Shown: positions 49,560 to 56,540 of the stretch, piece by piece | How the letters are laid out: every line of letters begins with the position of its first letter | Position numbering within the stretch: the first letter of the stretch is position 1 | Virus record (IMG/VR): IMGVR_UViG_3300042453_005404 | Span: 1-64,000 of that record | DNA: 64,000 nucleotides | Strand: one strand, 5' to 3' | Origin: a virus | Translations under genes and position numbers: made by a program | Notes under the pieces: generated by a model | Database searches by the model: none | The model's input: the letters and a program-made list of their open reading frames with translations, nothing else | What the model was told of the DNA's origin: nothing

Positions 49560-49849
49560 TTATCGGTGAGTTGTACTTTGTGAAAGAGCTTTTCTGGCTT
49601 CTCTTTCCAACGAAAGAACTGGCGTCGAAGCGATGGTGCTTTGCGGCGACCGGCGGTCGAGCGAAGCAGGTGAAGGGGGCAGTTTCTTTTGTTGAACCAA
49701 AGACTTATGTTGTTTTTCTTGAAGAAGATGAAAATGTAAATGAATGTTGCTATAAACTGCTTGATTCAAATGGTAACATTGGTTGGATTGGTTGGAATAG
49801 CTGTTCTGATTTCTCTAGCTATTTCGAGCTTGTAAAGGCAAATCAATGA
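49556..49849 (+). CDS. Variable-insert array protein 1
   Basis: 97 residues. Conserved front IIGELYFVKELFWLLFPTKE, GC-rich variable centre (SKRWCFAATGGRAKQVKGA), conserved back FVEPKTYVVFLEEDENV ... LLDSNGNIGWIG and a final FELVKANQ. The back half looks like a small SH3-like barrel. It overlaps mnmA by four bases and the next copy by four bases, so the set is translationally coupled. Function unknown. Confidence 0.6.
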   Translation: MIIGELYFVKELFWLLFPTKELASKRWCFAATGGRAKQVKGAVSFVEPKTYVVFLEEDENVNECCYKLLDSNGNIGWIGWNSCSDFSSYFELVKANQ

Positions 49850-50148
49850 GTGATATTCAAATCGGTGAGCTTTATTTGGTTAAAGGTTTCTGTCTTCTCA
49901 TTCCAACAAAAGAACGGGCGTCGAGGCGGTTGTCGGGGGGGTGCGGGCGACCGGCGGCGTATCGACATGCAAAAGAGTTAAGCCAAATTTTTAAATGCAA
50001 CGTTTCTGTTGTTGAACCAAACACTTACGTTGTTTTGCTTGAAATGGATGAAGTATATTTCAAGGTTCTTGACTCAAACGGTAACATTGGTTGGATTTAT
50101 TGCTCTGATTTCTCTGGTTATTTCAAGCTTGTAAAGGCAAATCAATGA
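49846..50148 (+). CDS. Variable-insert array protein 2
   Basis: 100 residues. IQIGELYLVKGF, then LLIPTKERAS; variable centre SRRLSGGCGRPAAYRHAK encoded by a run of G/C-rich codons including GGGGGGG. Conserved back VVEPNTYVVLLEMDE ... VLDSNGNIGWIYCSDFSGYF and KLVKANQ. The start and stop overlap the neighbouring copies (ATGA). Confidence 0.6.
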   Translation: MSDIQIGELYLVKGFCLLIPTKERASRRLSGGCGRPAAYRHAKELSQIFKCNVSVVEPNTYVVLLEMDEVYFKVLDSNGNIGWIYCSDFSGYFKLVKANQ

Positions 50149-50459
50149 GTGATTTCATGATTATCGGTGAGTTGTATTTGGTTAAAAGTTACCACTGGTT
50201 TCTCTTTCCAGCAAAAGAGCAGGCGACGGGGGTCGATGCGGCGAGGGTGGCGGTGAGGGTGTCGCAGAGTTATGCAAAATGGTTCAGCCAAGAATTTAAA
50301 TGCAAAGTTTTTGTTGTTGAACCAAACACTTATGTTGTTTTGCTTGAAGTAAATGAAAATGAATGTTGCTATAAACTGCTTGATTGTAATGGAAACGTTG
50401 GTTGGATTTATTGTTCTGATTTTTCCGACTATTTCGAGCTTGTAAAGGCAAATCAATGA
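50145..50459 (+). CDS. Variable-insert array protein 3
   Basis: 104 residues. The N-terminus MSDFMIIGELYLVK looks like a fusion of the start of copy 2 (MSD) and copy 1 (MIIGELY). The variable centre is TGVDAARVAVRVSQSY, again GC-rich. The back half is FVVEPNTYVVLLEVNENEC, LLDCNGNVGWIYCSDF and FELVKANQ. A Cys replaces Ser in LLDCNG. Confidence 0.6.
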   Translation: MSDFMIIGELYLVKSYHWFLFPAKEQATGVDAARVAVRVSQSYAKWFSQEFKCKVFVVEPNTYVVLLEVNENECCYKLLDCNGNVGWIYCSDFSDYFELVKANQ

Positions 50460-50770
50460 GTGATATTCAAATCGGTGAGTTGTATTTGGTAAAAGAGTTT
50501 TTCTGGTTTCTCTTTCCAACAAAAGAACTGGCGAGGCGGGTGCAGACCGCCGTGGTGGCGGCGGCGAGGTACAGGGCGAAGGCGGCGTGGCGTAATGCAA
50601 AAATGTTAAGCAAAGATTATAACTGCAACGTTTTTGTTGTTGAACCAAACACTTGCTTTGTTTTGCTTGAAGAAGATGAAAATTTTTTCAAGGTTCTTGA
50701 CTCAAACGGTACCGTTGGTTGGATTCGTTGTAGGGATTTTTCCGACTTTTTCGAACTTGTAAAGGAATAA
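50456..50770 (+). CDS. Variable-insert array protein 4
   Basis: 104 residues. IQIGELYLVKEFFWFLFPTKE as in copy 1. The centre ARRVQTAVVAAARYRAKAAW is the most GC-rich and basic of the four. The back half is FVVEPNTCFVLLEEDENFF, VLDSNGTVGWIRCRDF and FELVKE, lacking the ANQ tail. It is the last of the four closely related copies; more distant relatives follow. Confidence 0.6.
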   Translation: MSDIQIGELYLVKEFFWFLFPTKELARRVQTAVVAAARYRAKAAWRNAKMLSKDYNCNVFVVEPNTCFVLLEEDENFFKVLDSNGTVGWIRCRDFSDFFELVKE

Positions 50771-50774
50771 AGCA

Positions 50775-50990
50775 ATGCTTCAATTTGGAAAGCTTTATCG
50801 GTTCAATAGCGCACACGAAGACTTTATGGTAAGCACAAGGCGTGGTTGGAAGTTTGTCGGTAAAAACACTATGTTTGTTTTGCTTAAAGAAGAAGACGAG
50901 CATTATGTTGTTTTGCTATCTGATGGTGTGATTGGCAACGTTTACACAAATGAAGGTTCGCTAGACTTGGTAACAAAGGATAACATATGA
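50775..50990 (+). CDS. Distant relative of the array proteins (no insert)
   Basis: 71 residues. LQFGKLYRFNSAH, then TMFVLLKEEDEHYVVLLSDGVIGNVY follow the same G-(K/E)-LY ... F/VVLL-E-E-D-E ... L-x-D/S-x-G-x-IG-x-(V/I)-Y order as the array proteins but without the variable centre. SH3-like barrel inferred. The stop overlaps the next start. Confidence 0.55.
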   Translation: MLQFGKLYRFNSAHEDFMVSTRRGWKFVGKNTMFVLLKEEDEHYVVLLSDGVIGNVYTNEGSLDLVTKDNI

Positions 50991-51241
50991 ATGACTTTAA
51001 TGTAAAGATTGGCAAGATATACGAGATAGAGTCTTTGGAAGGCAAACAAAAAATAGGTGGTGGTACCACTTTCATGGTTAGAGTTGAATCTAATCGTTGG
51101 ATTAACTATCCGTGCAAAGGTACAACAGCTTTGGTCTTGGATCTTCCTTCGCTCTCGGGTTTTTATAAAGCGTTGTTCAACGATGGCACTATTGGTGAGT
51201 TTTATGTTGCGGGCGATAGGTTTCGTGAGGTATTGAAATGA
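50987..51241 (+). CDS. Small SH3-like protein
   Basis: 84 residues. VKIGKIYEIESLEGK, GGTTFMVRVES, TTALVLDLPSLSGFYKALFND and GTIGEFYVAGDRF keep the order of the array family (IGK-I/L-Y at the start, D-G-x-IG-x-x-Y near the end). It overlaps the preceding gene by ATGA. It is followed by a truncated copy start at 51238. Confidence 0.55.
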   Translation: MNDFNVKIGKIYEIESLEGKQKIGGGTTFMVRVESNRWINYPCKGTTALVLDLPSLSGFYKALFNDGTIGEFYVAGDRFREVLK

Positions 51242-51261
51242 TCGAAATCGGTAAGCTATAG
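51238..51261 (+). pseudogene. Stub of an array-family gene
   Basis: ATG at 51238 overlaps the previous stop, as real copies do, and reads M-I-E-I-G-K-L before TAG. This is the IGKLY/IGELY start of the family cut short by a stop. About 30 further bases do not resemble the family. Confidence 0.5.
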
Positions 51262-51296
51262 AATGGCCGGAACAGACGTTGATCCAAAATAATACC

Positions 51297-51325
51297 TTTA
51301 GATATTTGTTAAAGAATGGTAATAT
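51297..51325 (+). promoter_or_regulatory. Promoter of 51332 gene
   Basis: TTTAGA (51297-51302), 17-base spacer, TAATAT (51320-51325), seven bases before the ATG at 51332. Confidence 0.6.
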
Positions 51326-51331
51326 AAAAGT

Positions 51332-51520
51332 ATGAAGTACAAGGTTCGCAACTGGATTGCTGTGTCGGCTTGGAATCGCAAGGGTGGTGAGCATTCACGT
51401 TCACAAAACGAGCCCCGTGGAGGCCAGCGTAACGTTCAACGTGAATATCTTGATGAATATGAAAACGAGATTGACGATGAAAGCGATTTTCATGACGATT
51501 TCAACGATTGTTGGGATTGA
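51332..51520 (+). CDS. Small charged protein
   Basis: 62 residues, basic at the front (KYKVRNWIAVSAWNRKGGEH) and strongly acidic at the back (YENEIDDESDFHDDFND). No family recognised. It has its own promoter very close to the start. Confidence 0.5.
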   Translation: MKYKVRNWIAVSAWNRKGGEHSRSQNEPRGGQRNVQREYLDEYENEIDDESDFHDDFNDCWD

Positions 51521-51572
51521 AAATCAAAAAACAACATAAAACAAAGGCAAAATCATTTTGATCACACTATAT

Positions 51573-51788
51573 ATGAACACCAAGAACAACAACAGTGTAC
51601 ATTTGCTTGACACTTTGTTCGTTGGCAAGCGATACAAGTTTCATTTCACCCATCGCAAGGCATGTATTGGTGTTGTTTGTGACGTTGATAAAAGCAAACA
51701 AACGTTTGTTGTTTACGATGTTGCAACCGCTGGTTACGAGTTGATTCCTGTGCAACGGCTTATGTCGTGTGAAGGAATCAACCGATAA
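51573..51788 (+). CDS. Small hypothetical protein
   Basis: 71 residues from the ATG at 51573; a TTG at 51558 is another possible start and neither has a clear ribosome site. LLDTLFVGKRYKFHFTHRK, IGVVCDVDKSKQTFVVYDV and YELIPVQRLM suggest a small barrel similar to the array family (VGK-x-Y). Function unknown. Confidence 0.5.
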   Translation: MNTKNNNSVHLLDTLFVGKRYKFHFTHRKACIGVVCDVDKSKQTFVVYDVATAGYELIPVQRLMSCEGINR

Positions 51789-51814
51789 TATTTATGAAGA
51801 AGAAAGGATCGACT

Positions 51815-52099
51815 ATGCGAACACAAACTGCAAAATCTGGGGATGTTGTTGTTATTTACGGTCGTACCACCTATGACCGTCAAATCATCAAGTATACCGA
51901 TGCAAAGGATTTGGTAGCGTATCTTCGTGAACGTGACTATCCAGAAGGAGATGTTACAACCAACGAAGAATATATGCGCCTTGTTCTTTCTCGCATCAAA
52001 GAAGCATACGAGGATTTCAACTTGCCATATCACAATGAAGATGCGTTTGTTTCCGCATTGTTTCGAATGGGAATGTTTGGAAAAGCAACGCTAAACTAG
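51815..52099 (+). CDS. Small hypothetical protein
   Basis: Start taken at the ATG at 51815 (MRTQTAKSGDVV) with AAGGA seven bases upstream, in preference to the ATG at 51794. 94 residues: a strand (DVVVIYGRTTYDRQIIKY), then helices (AKDLVAYLRERDYPEGD, EEYMRLVLSRIKEAYEDF). No family recognised. Confidence 0.5.
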   Translation: MRTQTAKSGDVVVIYGRTTYDRQIIKYTDAKDLVAYLRERDYPEGDVTTNEEYMRLVLSRIKEAYEDFNLPYHNEDAFVSALFRMGMFGKATLN

Positions 52100-52107
52100 G
52101 TACAATA

Positions 52108-52359
52108 ATGATAGGCAAAATGTATGAGCTAGCGAAAGCCAGAATGATCGAAACAATGGTTTTCGATGAAAGCTTTAAAGTCATCGATTCTATGAAACAA
52201 GGTGATTTTTTTGTGGTGATCGAACACTTATCTGCTCCTGTCGTAGATCAATATGATAGAATCCATAAAATCCATAAACTCAAACTTCTAACTCCCAAAG
52301 GCCGCACAGGATATTCGACCTTTTGGGACGACGAAATCAAACCAGCTAAAACACCTTGA
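52108..52359 (+). CDS. Small SH3-like protein
   Basis: 83 residues. IGKMYELAKARMIETMVFD, GDFFVVIEHLSAPVVDQ and LKLLTPKGRTGYSTFW keep the IGK-x-Y start and the G-x-x-G-(Y/W) end of the array family. It begins nine bases after the previous gene. Function unknown. Confidence 0.5.
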   Translation: MIGKMYELAKARMIETMVFDESFKVIDSMKQGDFFVVIEHLSAPVVDQYDRIHKIHKLKLLTPKGRTGYSTFWDDEIKPAKTP

Positions 52360-52391
52360 TATCCAGCAAAAATAAAAATCGTAGATATTGT

Positions 52392-52420
52392 TTTAGATAA
52401 TCCCAGCCGTGTGATATTCT
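52392..52420 (+). promoter_or_regulatory. Promoter of 52450 gene
   Basis: TTTAGA (52392-52397), 17-base spacer ending TGTGA, TATTCT (52415-52420), 30 bases before the ATG at 52450. Confidence 0.7.
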
Positions 52421-52449
52421 GATTTCAGAAAGAGAGACAGAGAAAACAA

Positions 52450-52701
52450 ATGGCTCGTATTCGTTCAAGTGAGTTCGTTACTTTCGTCAACACCGGCAAG
52501 AGCTTCAAGTTTGGTGCTCTCACCATGAAGGGTGACGAAGTTCGTAGCTACAACACCGTGATCGCTACGGTTGATCGTGGTAACAAGACCGTTACGATCA
52601 ATCCTCGCAAGTACAGCGTTACAACCACCATTCATCAGCGTGCTGCCGAGGTTGGTATGCACTATCTTCCCGATTTCACTGTTTCGTATCTTTCGGTTTG
52701 A
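52450..52701 (+). CDS. Small codon-biased protein
   Basis: 83 residues, beta-rich and basic (SFKFGALTMKGDEVRSYNTV, GNKTVTINPRKYSVTTTIH). Codons are strongly optimal (AAG, ACC, CGT, GGT), so it is probably abundant early in infection, from its own promoter. No family recognised. Confidence 0.55.
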   Translation: MARIRSSEFVTFVNTGKSFKFGALTMKGDEVRSYNTVIATVDRGNKTVTINPRKYSVTTTIHQRAAEVGMHYLPDFTVSYLSV

Positions 52702-52724
52702 TTAAGTAAAAAGTAGAAAAGACA

Positions 52725-52910
52725 ATGGCAAATCACAACAAGAACAAGCGTTATGGTGGCAGCGAGCGGGTTGAGCGGGTGCGCAAGGCTCGCCCGAGGG
52801 GGCAGGAAGCTCTTGAGAGGCAGCGGCAACGCAAGCTTGAAAGGGGTTCAGTTCGTCCACTACCAGAAACCGATTACGATCTTCTTATCGATTACACTAA
52901 CCTTGACTGA
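52725..52910 (+). CDS. Small arginine-rich protein
   Basis: 61 residues with a GC-rich middle encoding RVERVRKARPRGQEAL and RQRQRKLERG, and an acidic end (TDYDLLIDYTNLD). The very basic centre may bind nucleic acid. The local base composition is like the variable inserts at 49.6-50.6 kb. Confidence 0.5.
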   Translation: MANHNKNKRYGGSERVERVRKARPRGQEALERQRQRKLERGSVRPLPETDYDLLIDYTNLD

Positions 52911-52919
52911 GGTTTAGTC

Positions 52920-53336
52920 GTGAATCGACTCATCGATGCTGCTCTGAGTTTTGCTCGTGAGCATAAGCATGACAGCGATATGCCTGCATGGGTAACTGCC
53001 ATGATTGTGTCCGGTGGACGAGTTTTGTCCGTTGGTTACAATAATCGTGCAAACAGTGGCTTGCAAGAGCGTTATAAGCAAAACCCTCATTGCAACTCTA
53101 TCCATGCAGAGGTTGACGCTATTCTCAACGTTCGACGCAAGATTGATCTGACGGGCAGCAAGATTGTTGTTGTTCGTAGGTTGCGTTTCGATTCCGAGCG
53201 CAATCCTGCTCTTGGTATGGCAAAGCCTTGCGTTACCATGTGTCAGGCTATCTTGTATGCTTATGGCATCAAGAAGGCAATCTATACCATTAACACCAAT
53301 GAATATGGGGTTATGAGGATTGTTGATCCTCGCTAA
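52920..53336 (+). CDS. Cytidine/deoxycytidylate deaminase-like zinc enzyme
   Basis: 138 residues from a GTG at 52920 (TGAGG upstream). The deaminase zinc site is complete: HAEVDAI (His62, Glu64) and KPCVTMC (Cys104, Cys108). The GYNNRANS loop precedes it. The order fits the CMP/dCMP deaminase group, which would feed dUMP to ThyA, but the protein is shorter than T4 dCMP deaminase and the substrate cannot be fixed from motifs alone. Confidence 0.82.
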   Translation: MNRLIDAALSFAREHKHDSDMPAWVTAMIVSGGRVLSVGYNNRANSGLQERYKQNPHCNSIHAEVDAILNVRRKIDLTGSKIVVVRRLRFDSERNPALGMAKPCVTMCQAILYAYGIKKAIYTINTNEYGVMRIVDPR

Positions 53337-53346
53337 AAGGAACAAA

Positions 53347-53655
53347 ATGCAAAAACCTCCTCGTTGGTTTATTGCTGGTAAAATGTATACGTGGGCACCG
53401 TGTCCCATGGGCGTGGGGCGTGGGGCAGATAGCAAGTATTACGTACAAACAGCTTCTCCAAAAACTGCTTCATTTCGAGAAAGACAACAAGCTGAAGAGA
53501 TTAGCATCAGCACAAACGAATGTGTTGTAATGCTTGAAGTTGAATGGTATAAAGAAGATCTTCTGGCTAAAATACTCACAGAGAACGGTAGAATCGGATG
53601 GGTCAGAATCTCTCCGTTTTATGTTCATGAATGGAAACAAGTAACAGGTTCCTAA
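53347..53655 (+). CDS. SH3-like small protein with GC-rich insert
   Basis: Start taken at the ATG at 53347 (MQKPPRWF) with AAGGA six bases upstream. 102 residues. FIAGKMYTWAPCPMGVGRGADS has a GC-rich patch at the same place as the array proteins' variable centre. ECVVMLEVEWYKEDLLAKIL and ENGRIGWVRISPFY match their back half. It is a more distant member of the same family. Confidence 0.55.
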   Translation: MQKPPRWFIAGKMYTWAPCPMGVGRGADSKYYVQTASPKTASFRERQQAEEISISTNECVVMLEVEWYKEDLLAKILTENGRIGWVRISPFYVHEWKQVTGS

Positions 53656-53707
53656 CAACAAACGATTTTAAAGGCATTATACAGGCAAGAAAGAAAAGGA
53701 AAGCACA

Positions 53708-54115
53708 ATGAGTCAAGTAACAGAAAAGACAGTCACGGTTAAGGTTAAGAATCATCCCAGAGACATGTTTTATTCTGGCAAACAAACCAGAGATCATCTT
53801 AACGGCATGATGAAGTATATGGCTTCAAAGAAATGTTTTCCAGATAACGACCTTGTTAAGGCATTTCTTAACACTGTAAATGTTGGTGATATTGTTGGTG
53901 TGGAACATAACCAATATAGAGTAGAAGAAGTATCTGAACACAGCTTTATTGGGTTGAATGCTCTTTCAAAGGAGCGTATGACTCTTAGCTCGGAAGATCT
54001 TACGATGGGACTTGGTTCTGGATTTTGTGAGATTCTGTACAGGGATGGAAAGCCTTACGGCATTGAAACCGAGAAACAAGTAAAGGTTAAAATCGTAGAT
54101 CACTCAAAAACTTGA
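53708..54115 (+). CDS. Hypothetical protein
   Basis: 135 residues. A helical front (DHLNGMMKYMASKKCF), then NVGDIVGVEHNQYRVEEVSE and FIGLNALSKERMTLSSEDL, a small barrel with the form of an RNA- or protein-binding SH3-like domain. AAAGGAAAGC precedes the start. Function unknown. Confidence 0.5.
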   Translation: MSQVTEKTVTVKVKNHPRDMFYSGKQTRDHLNGMMKYMASKKCFPDNDLVKAFLNTVNVGDIVGVEHNQYRVEEVSEHSFIGLNALSKERMTLSSEDLTMGLGSGFCEILYRDGKPYGIETEKQVKVKIVDHSKT

Positions 54116-54148
54116 GTTTTTAGTTGATCTTGGATAGCTTTGTTCCTT

Positions 54149-54827
54149 CTACTTCCTTCTAAAAAAGTCTGTCACTCTCTGGAGCATACCTTGGTTTTGT
54201 GATGGTGCTGGTGGGGTTGTTGCAGCAACATTTCCCGCTGCTGGTCGTGCTGGAATTGTTGTCGCCGCAGTTGGCGCAGAGCTTGTTTGGGGTGAAGAAG
54301 CTGGAGGCCGTGCGGATCGTTGAGGTTGAGATGGAGGAGTAAAAATACGTGTTATATCTTCGTCAGAAAGTCCTCTGCCCTTCAGAAATTTGATATAATC
54401 TTCTCGATCTTTTTCCTGATAATATTTTTTCTTTTCTTCTGGAGACATATCAGGAGCAGATGGAGTTGTTGAATCCAATGGAGGGCGACGACGTAGGGGA
54501 GATGGTGGCCGAGGTGTTTCCATTTTTCCAAAATCCCCTTGTCTTTCTGGAATTTTACCACCAATAAAATTGGCAAGAGTTTTGATATTGCTAGCTGCGT
54601 TACTTGCGTCTTCTGCATCTTGTTTTGTTGGAGCAGCTTGTTTAACCAAATGCTCGATATTATTGATAAGTTCTTTAATTTCTTTTTGTGAGCTGTTTAT
54701 AACCTCTGGAGAAGATCGACTAATTTTGTTGGAGGGCGAAGGCGCTAAATTGGGTTTGTTGGTTGCCAACCGAGCTTTTAAGTCTGGTGGTTTTGGGCCT
54801 TCAAAAAGTATGTCATATAACTTCATA
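54149..54827 (-). CDS. Tagged Pro-rich protein A
   Basis: Start taken at the ATG at 54827, where the tag MKLYDILFEGPKPPD begins (L-F-E before Gly). 225 residues. A helical segment (KEIKELINNIEHLVKQAA), a KKKYYQEKDREDYIKFLKG helix and a long Pro/Ala/Ser/Thr chain follow, ending GMLQRVTDFFRRK. The end is similar in kind to that of the neighbouring 54862 gene. Mostly disordered; it looks like an internal head protein. The start lacks a Shine-Dalgarno. Confidence 0.6.
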
Positions 54828-54861
54828 TAAGTTAGAAATAAATATATGGCTTTAAGCAATT

Positions 54862-55587
54862 TTAACGATTGTTAATTGCATCTTTAAATGCTTGCTTTAT
54901 CGCTTCTTCAAGACCAATACGGTTTCTGAACCTTTGAAAAAGGCTTTGCTTTGTTGGTGTTGCTTGTGGCAATGGAGTTGTTGGAGCATTTCGCATTGTT
55001 CTTTCAATGTCAACTTGTGGAACAGGTTGTGTTTGATTAGGTCTATATTGAGGTTGTGTTTTAGCGAATGCTAAAGCAGCTTGTGTTGCTTGCTGTGGTG
55101 ATGGTGACTTTGTAGGCTTCTGTTCCTGTGGTGTTGTAATTGATCTTGCGCTAGGTTGGGGCAAAGCAGTAGAACTAGCAGCAGAACTTACAACGGGTTG
55201 TTGTGGTTCTGGTTTAGTTTTATAACCTTTCATGTCGGCAATTGCACTAATGATTGGGTCTACATCTTCAATTGCTTTTTTAGCTGCAACAACTTCTTCT
55301 TTTGATGGATCTTTCTTATTGGCAAGGTTTGAAATAGCTGGCAATTCATTTTTGATTTTTTCTCGCATTTTGGTTATTAATTGACTTGGTTCAAATTCCA
55401 TCCTGCCAGACTTTGAAGGCTTATCATAAGGACTCGGTTTTATTTTAGCTCTTGGTGCTCTTATTTTGGTTGGTGGGTTGGTTGGTGGGTTATTGGTTGT
55501 CGGCACTGTGGAGTCTCCGTGCCGTCCAACTCGTTGCGGTGGAGGTGCATCTTCATACAAAAATTCGTACAAACTATACTTTGTCAT
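54862..55587 (-). CDS. Tagged Pro-rich protein B
   Basis: 241 residues. Tag TKYSLYEFLYEDAPPPQ with L-Y-E before Asp. It has a long Pro/Thr/Lys-rich chain with one helical region (LITKMREKIKNELPAI, EVVAAKKAIEDVDPII). The C-terminus SLFQRFRNRIGLEEAIKQAF is an amphipathic basic helix, like LQRVTDFFRRK in the neighbour. The two are likely diverged paralogs with tag, disordered middle and basic end. Confidence 0.6.
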   Translation of the reverse strand: MTKYSLYEFLYEDAPPPQRVGRHGDSTVPTTNNPPTNPPTKIRAPRAKIKPSPYDKPSKSGRMEFEPSQLITKMREKIKNELPAISNLANKKDPSKEEVVAAKKAIEDVDPIISAIADMKGYKTKPEPQQPVVSSAASSTALPQPSARSITTPQEQKPTKSPSPQQATQAALAFAKTQPQYRPNQTQPVPQVDIERTMRNAPTTPLPQATPTKQSLFQRFRNRIGLEEAIKQAFKDAINNR

Positions 55588-55625
55588 AAGGTTACAAATA
55601 AATATATCATTGTTACAATAGTAAT

Positions 55626-56540
55626 ATGATCAATATTCCCAAAGAGTTTTACATTCCTCCCAAAACCGAAGTTATCTTTGTTCAAGACTTTTTTGCCAAA
55701 GAGCTCGTTGGCGGCGCAGAGTTAACTTCTGACGCTATCATTAAAGCCTGTCCAAAAAAGCTTTTTGAGCTTCATGCTCATTCCATTACAGAGAATATTG
55801 TCAAGAAAAACAAAGACAAGCTATGGGTGTTTGGAAATCAAACAATGGTTGCTGCCCATTTACTTCAATTGTTTATTGACTTGAATATTGTTTATGTGTT
55901 TTTTGAATATGACTTCAAGCCTTGTGTTATGAGGTCAGTGAAAAAACACGCAATGCAAGCTGGGGTATGCGAGTGTAACAAACAATCATTTGGAAAGTTT
56001 ATGGCACATTGGATCGTCAATGCCAAGATTAACTTTTGGTGTAGCGACGGTCAGAGAGAACAGTTCGAACGTCTATATCCAGAATTCAAAGATAAAACAA
56101 AAAACTTTACTCAAAGCTCTACGTTCTATCCAGAGACTATTCTCAACATTCGCAAGGTAAGAGAACGTAAAGAACGGGGAGAACTAGTTCCAGAGGACCG
56201 TTGGGCTATTCTGGATTCAGATAGTTGGATTAAAGGCACAGAAGATGCAGTGAAATATTGTAAAGAACGCAATATGAACTATGTTCTTCTTAAGAGCCTT
56301 GTCAACGAACAGTTTCTTGAAGAGTTAGCCAAGAGTAAAGGGTTGGTATTCTTTCCAAGAGACATAGACGTAGGAAGCAGAATCACTACAGAAACAAAAC
56401 TACTTGGTGGAACACCTGTTGTTAACGATCAAGTGCTGCACGTTAAGGAAGAATGGTTCAATAAAAGTATTCCAGAGATTGAGGATTATCTACTAGATGG
56501 ACCTTCAAGATTTTGGAGAGTTATACAAGAAACGTTGTAA
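55626..56540 (+). CDS. Glycosyltransferase-like protein (GT-B)
   Basis: 304 residues. VIFVQDFFAKELVGGAELTS near the front resembles the N-terminal loop of GT4-type enzymes. The C-terminal half has WAILDSDSWIKGTEDAVKYC and LVFFPRDIDVGSRITTETKLLGG, the E-x7-E-like nucleotide-sugar region of GT-B proteins. Donor and acceptor are unknown. It is the first gene of the right-hand glycan group, separated from the rest by IMPDH and a nuclease. Confidence 0.6.
   Translation: MINIPKEFYIPPKTEVIFVQDFFAKELVGGAELTSDAIIKACPKKLFELHAHSITENIVKKNKDKLWVFGNQTMVAAHLLQLFIDLNIVYVFFEYDFKPCVMRSVKKHAMQAGVCECNKQSFGKFMAHWIVNAKINFWCSDGQREQFERLYPEFKDKTKNFTQSSTFYPETILNIRKVRERKERGELVPEDRWAILDSDSWIKGTEDAVKYCKERNMNYVLLKSLVNEQFLEELAKSKGLVFFPRDIDVGSRITTETKLLGGTPVVNDQVLHVKEEWFNKSIPEIEDYLLDGPSRFWRVIQETL

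Noticed and set aside
49622-50600. Diversity-generating retroelement target in the GC-rich variable inserts
   Set aside because: No reverse transcriptase or template repeat is visible in the window, and the inserts do not differ mainly at positions that would be adenine in a template. Their length also varies. The variable nature is kept as a finding without this mechanism.
24497-55610. ATATTTAT/ATAAATAT boxes as general late promoters
   Set aside because: The motif appears upstream of several genes (24512, 51815, 54827, 55587, 55626) but in both orientations and often too close to the ATG. Only the CATAAATACT before the tape measure gene is kept, at low confidence.
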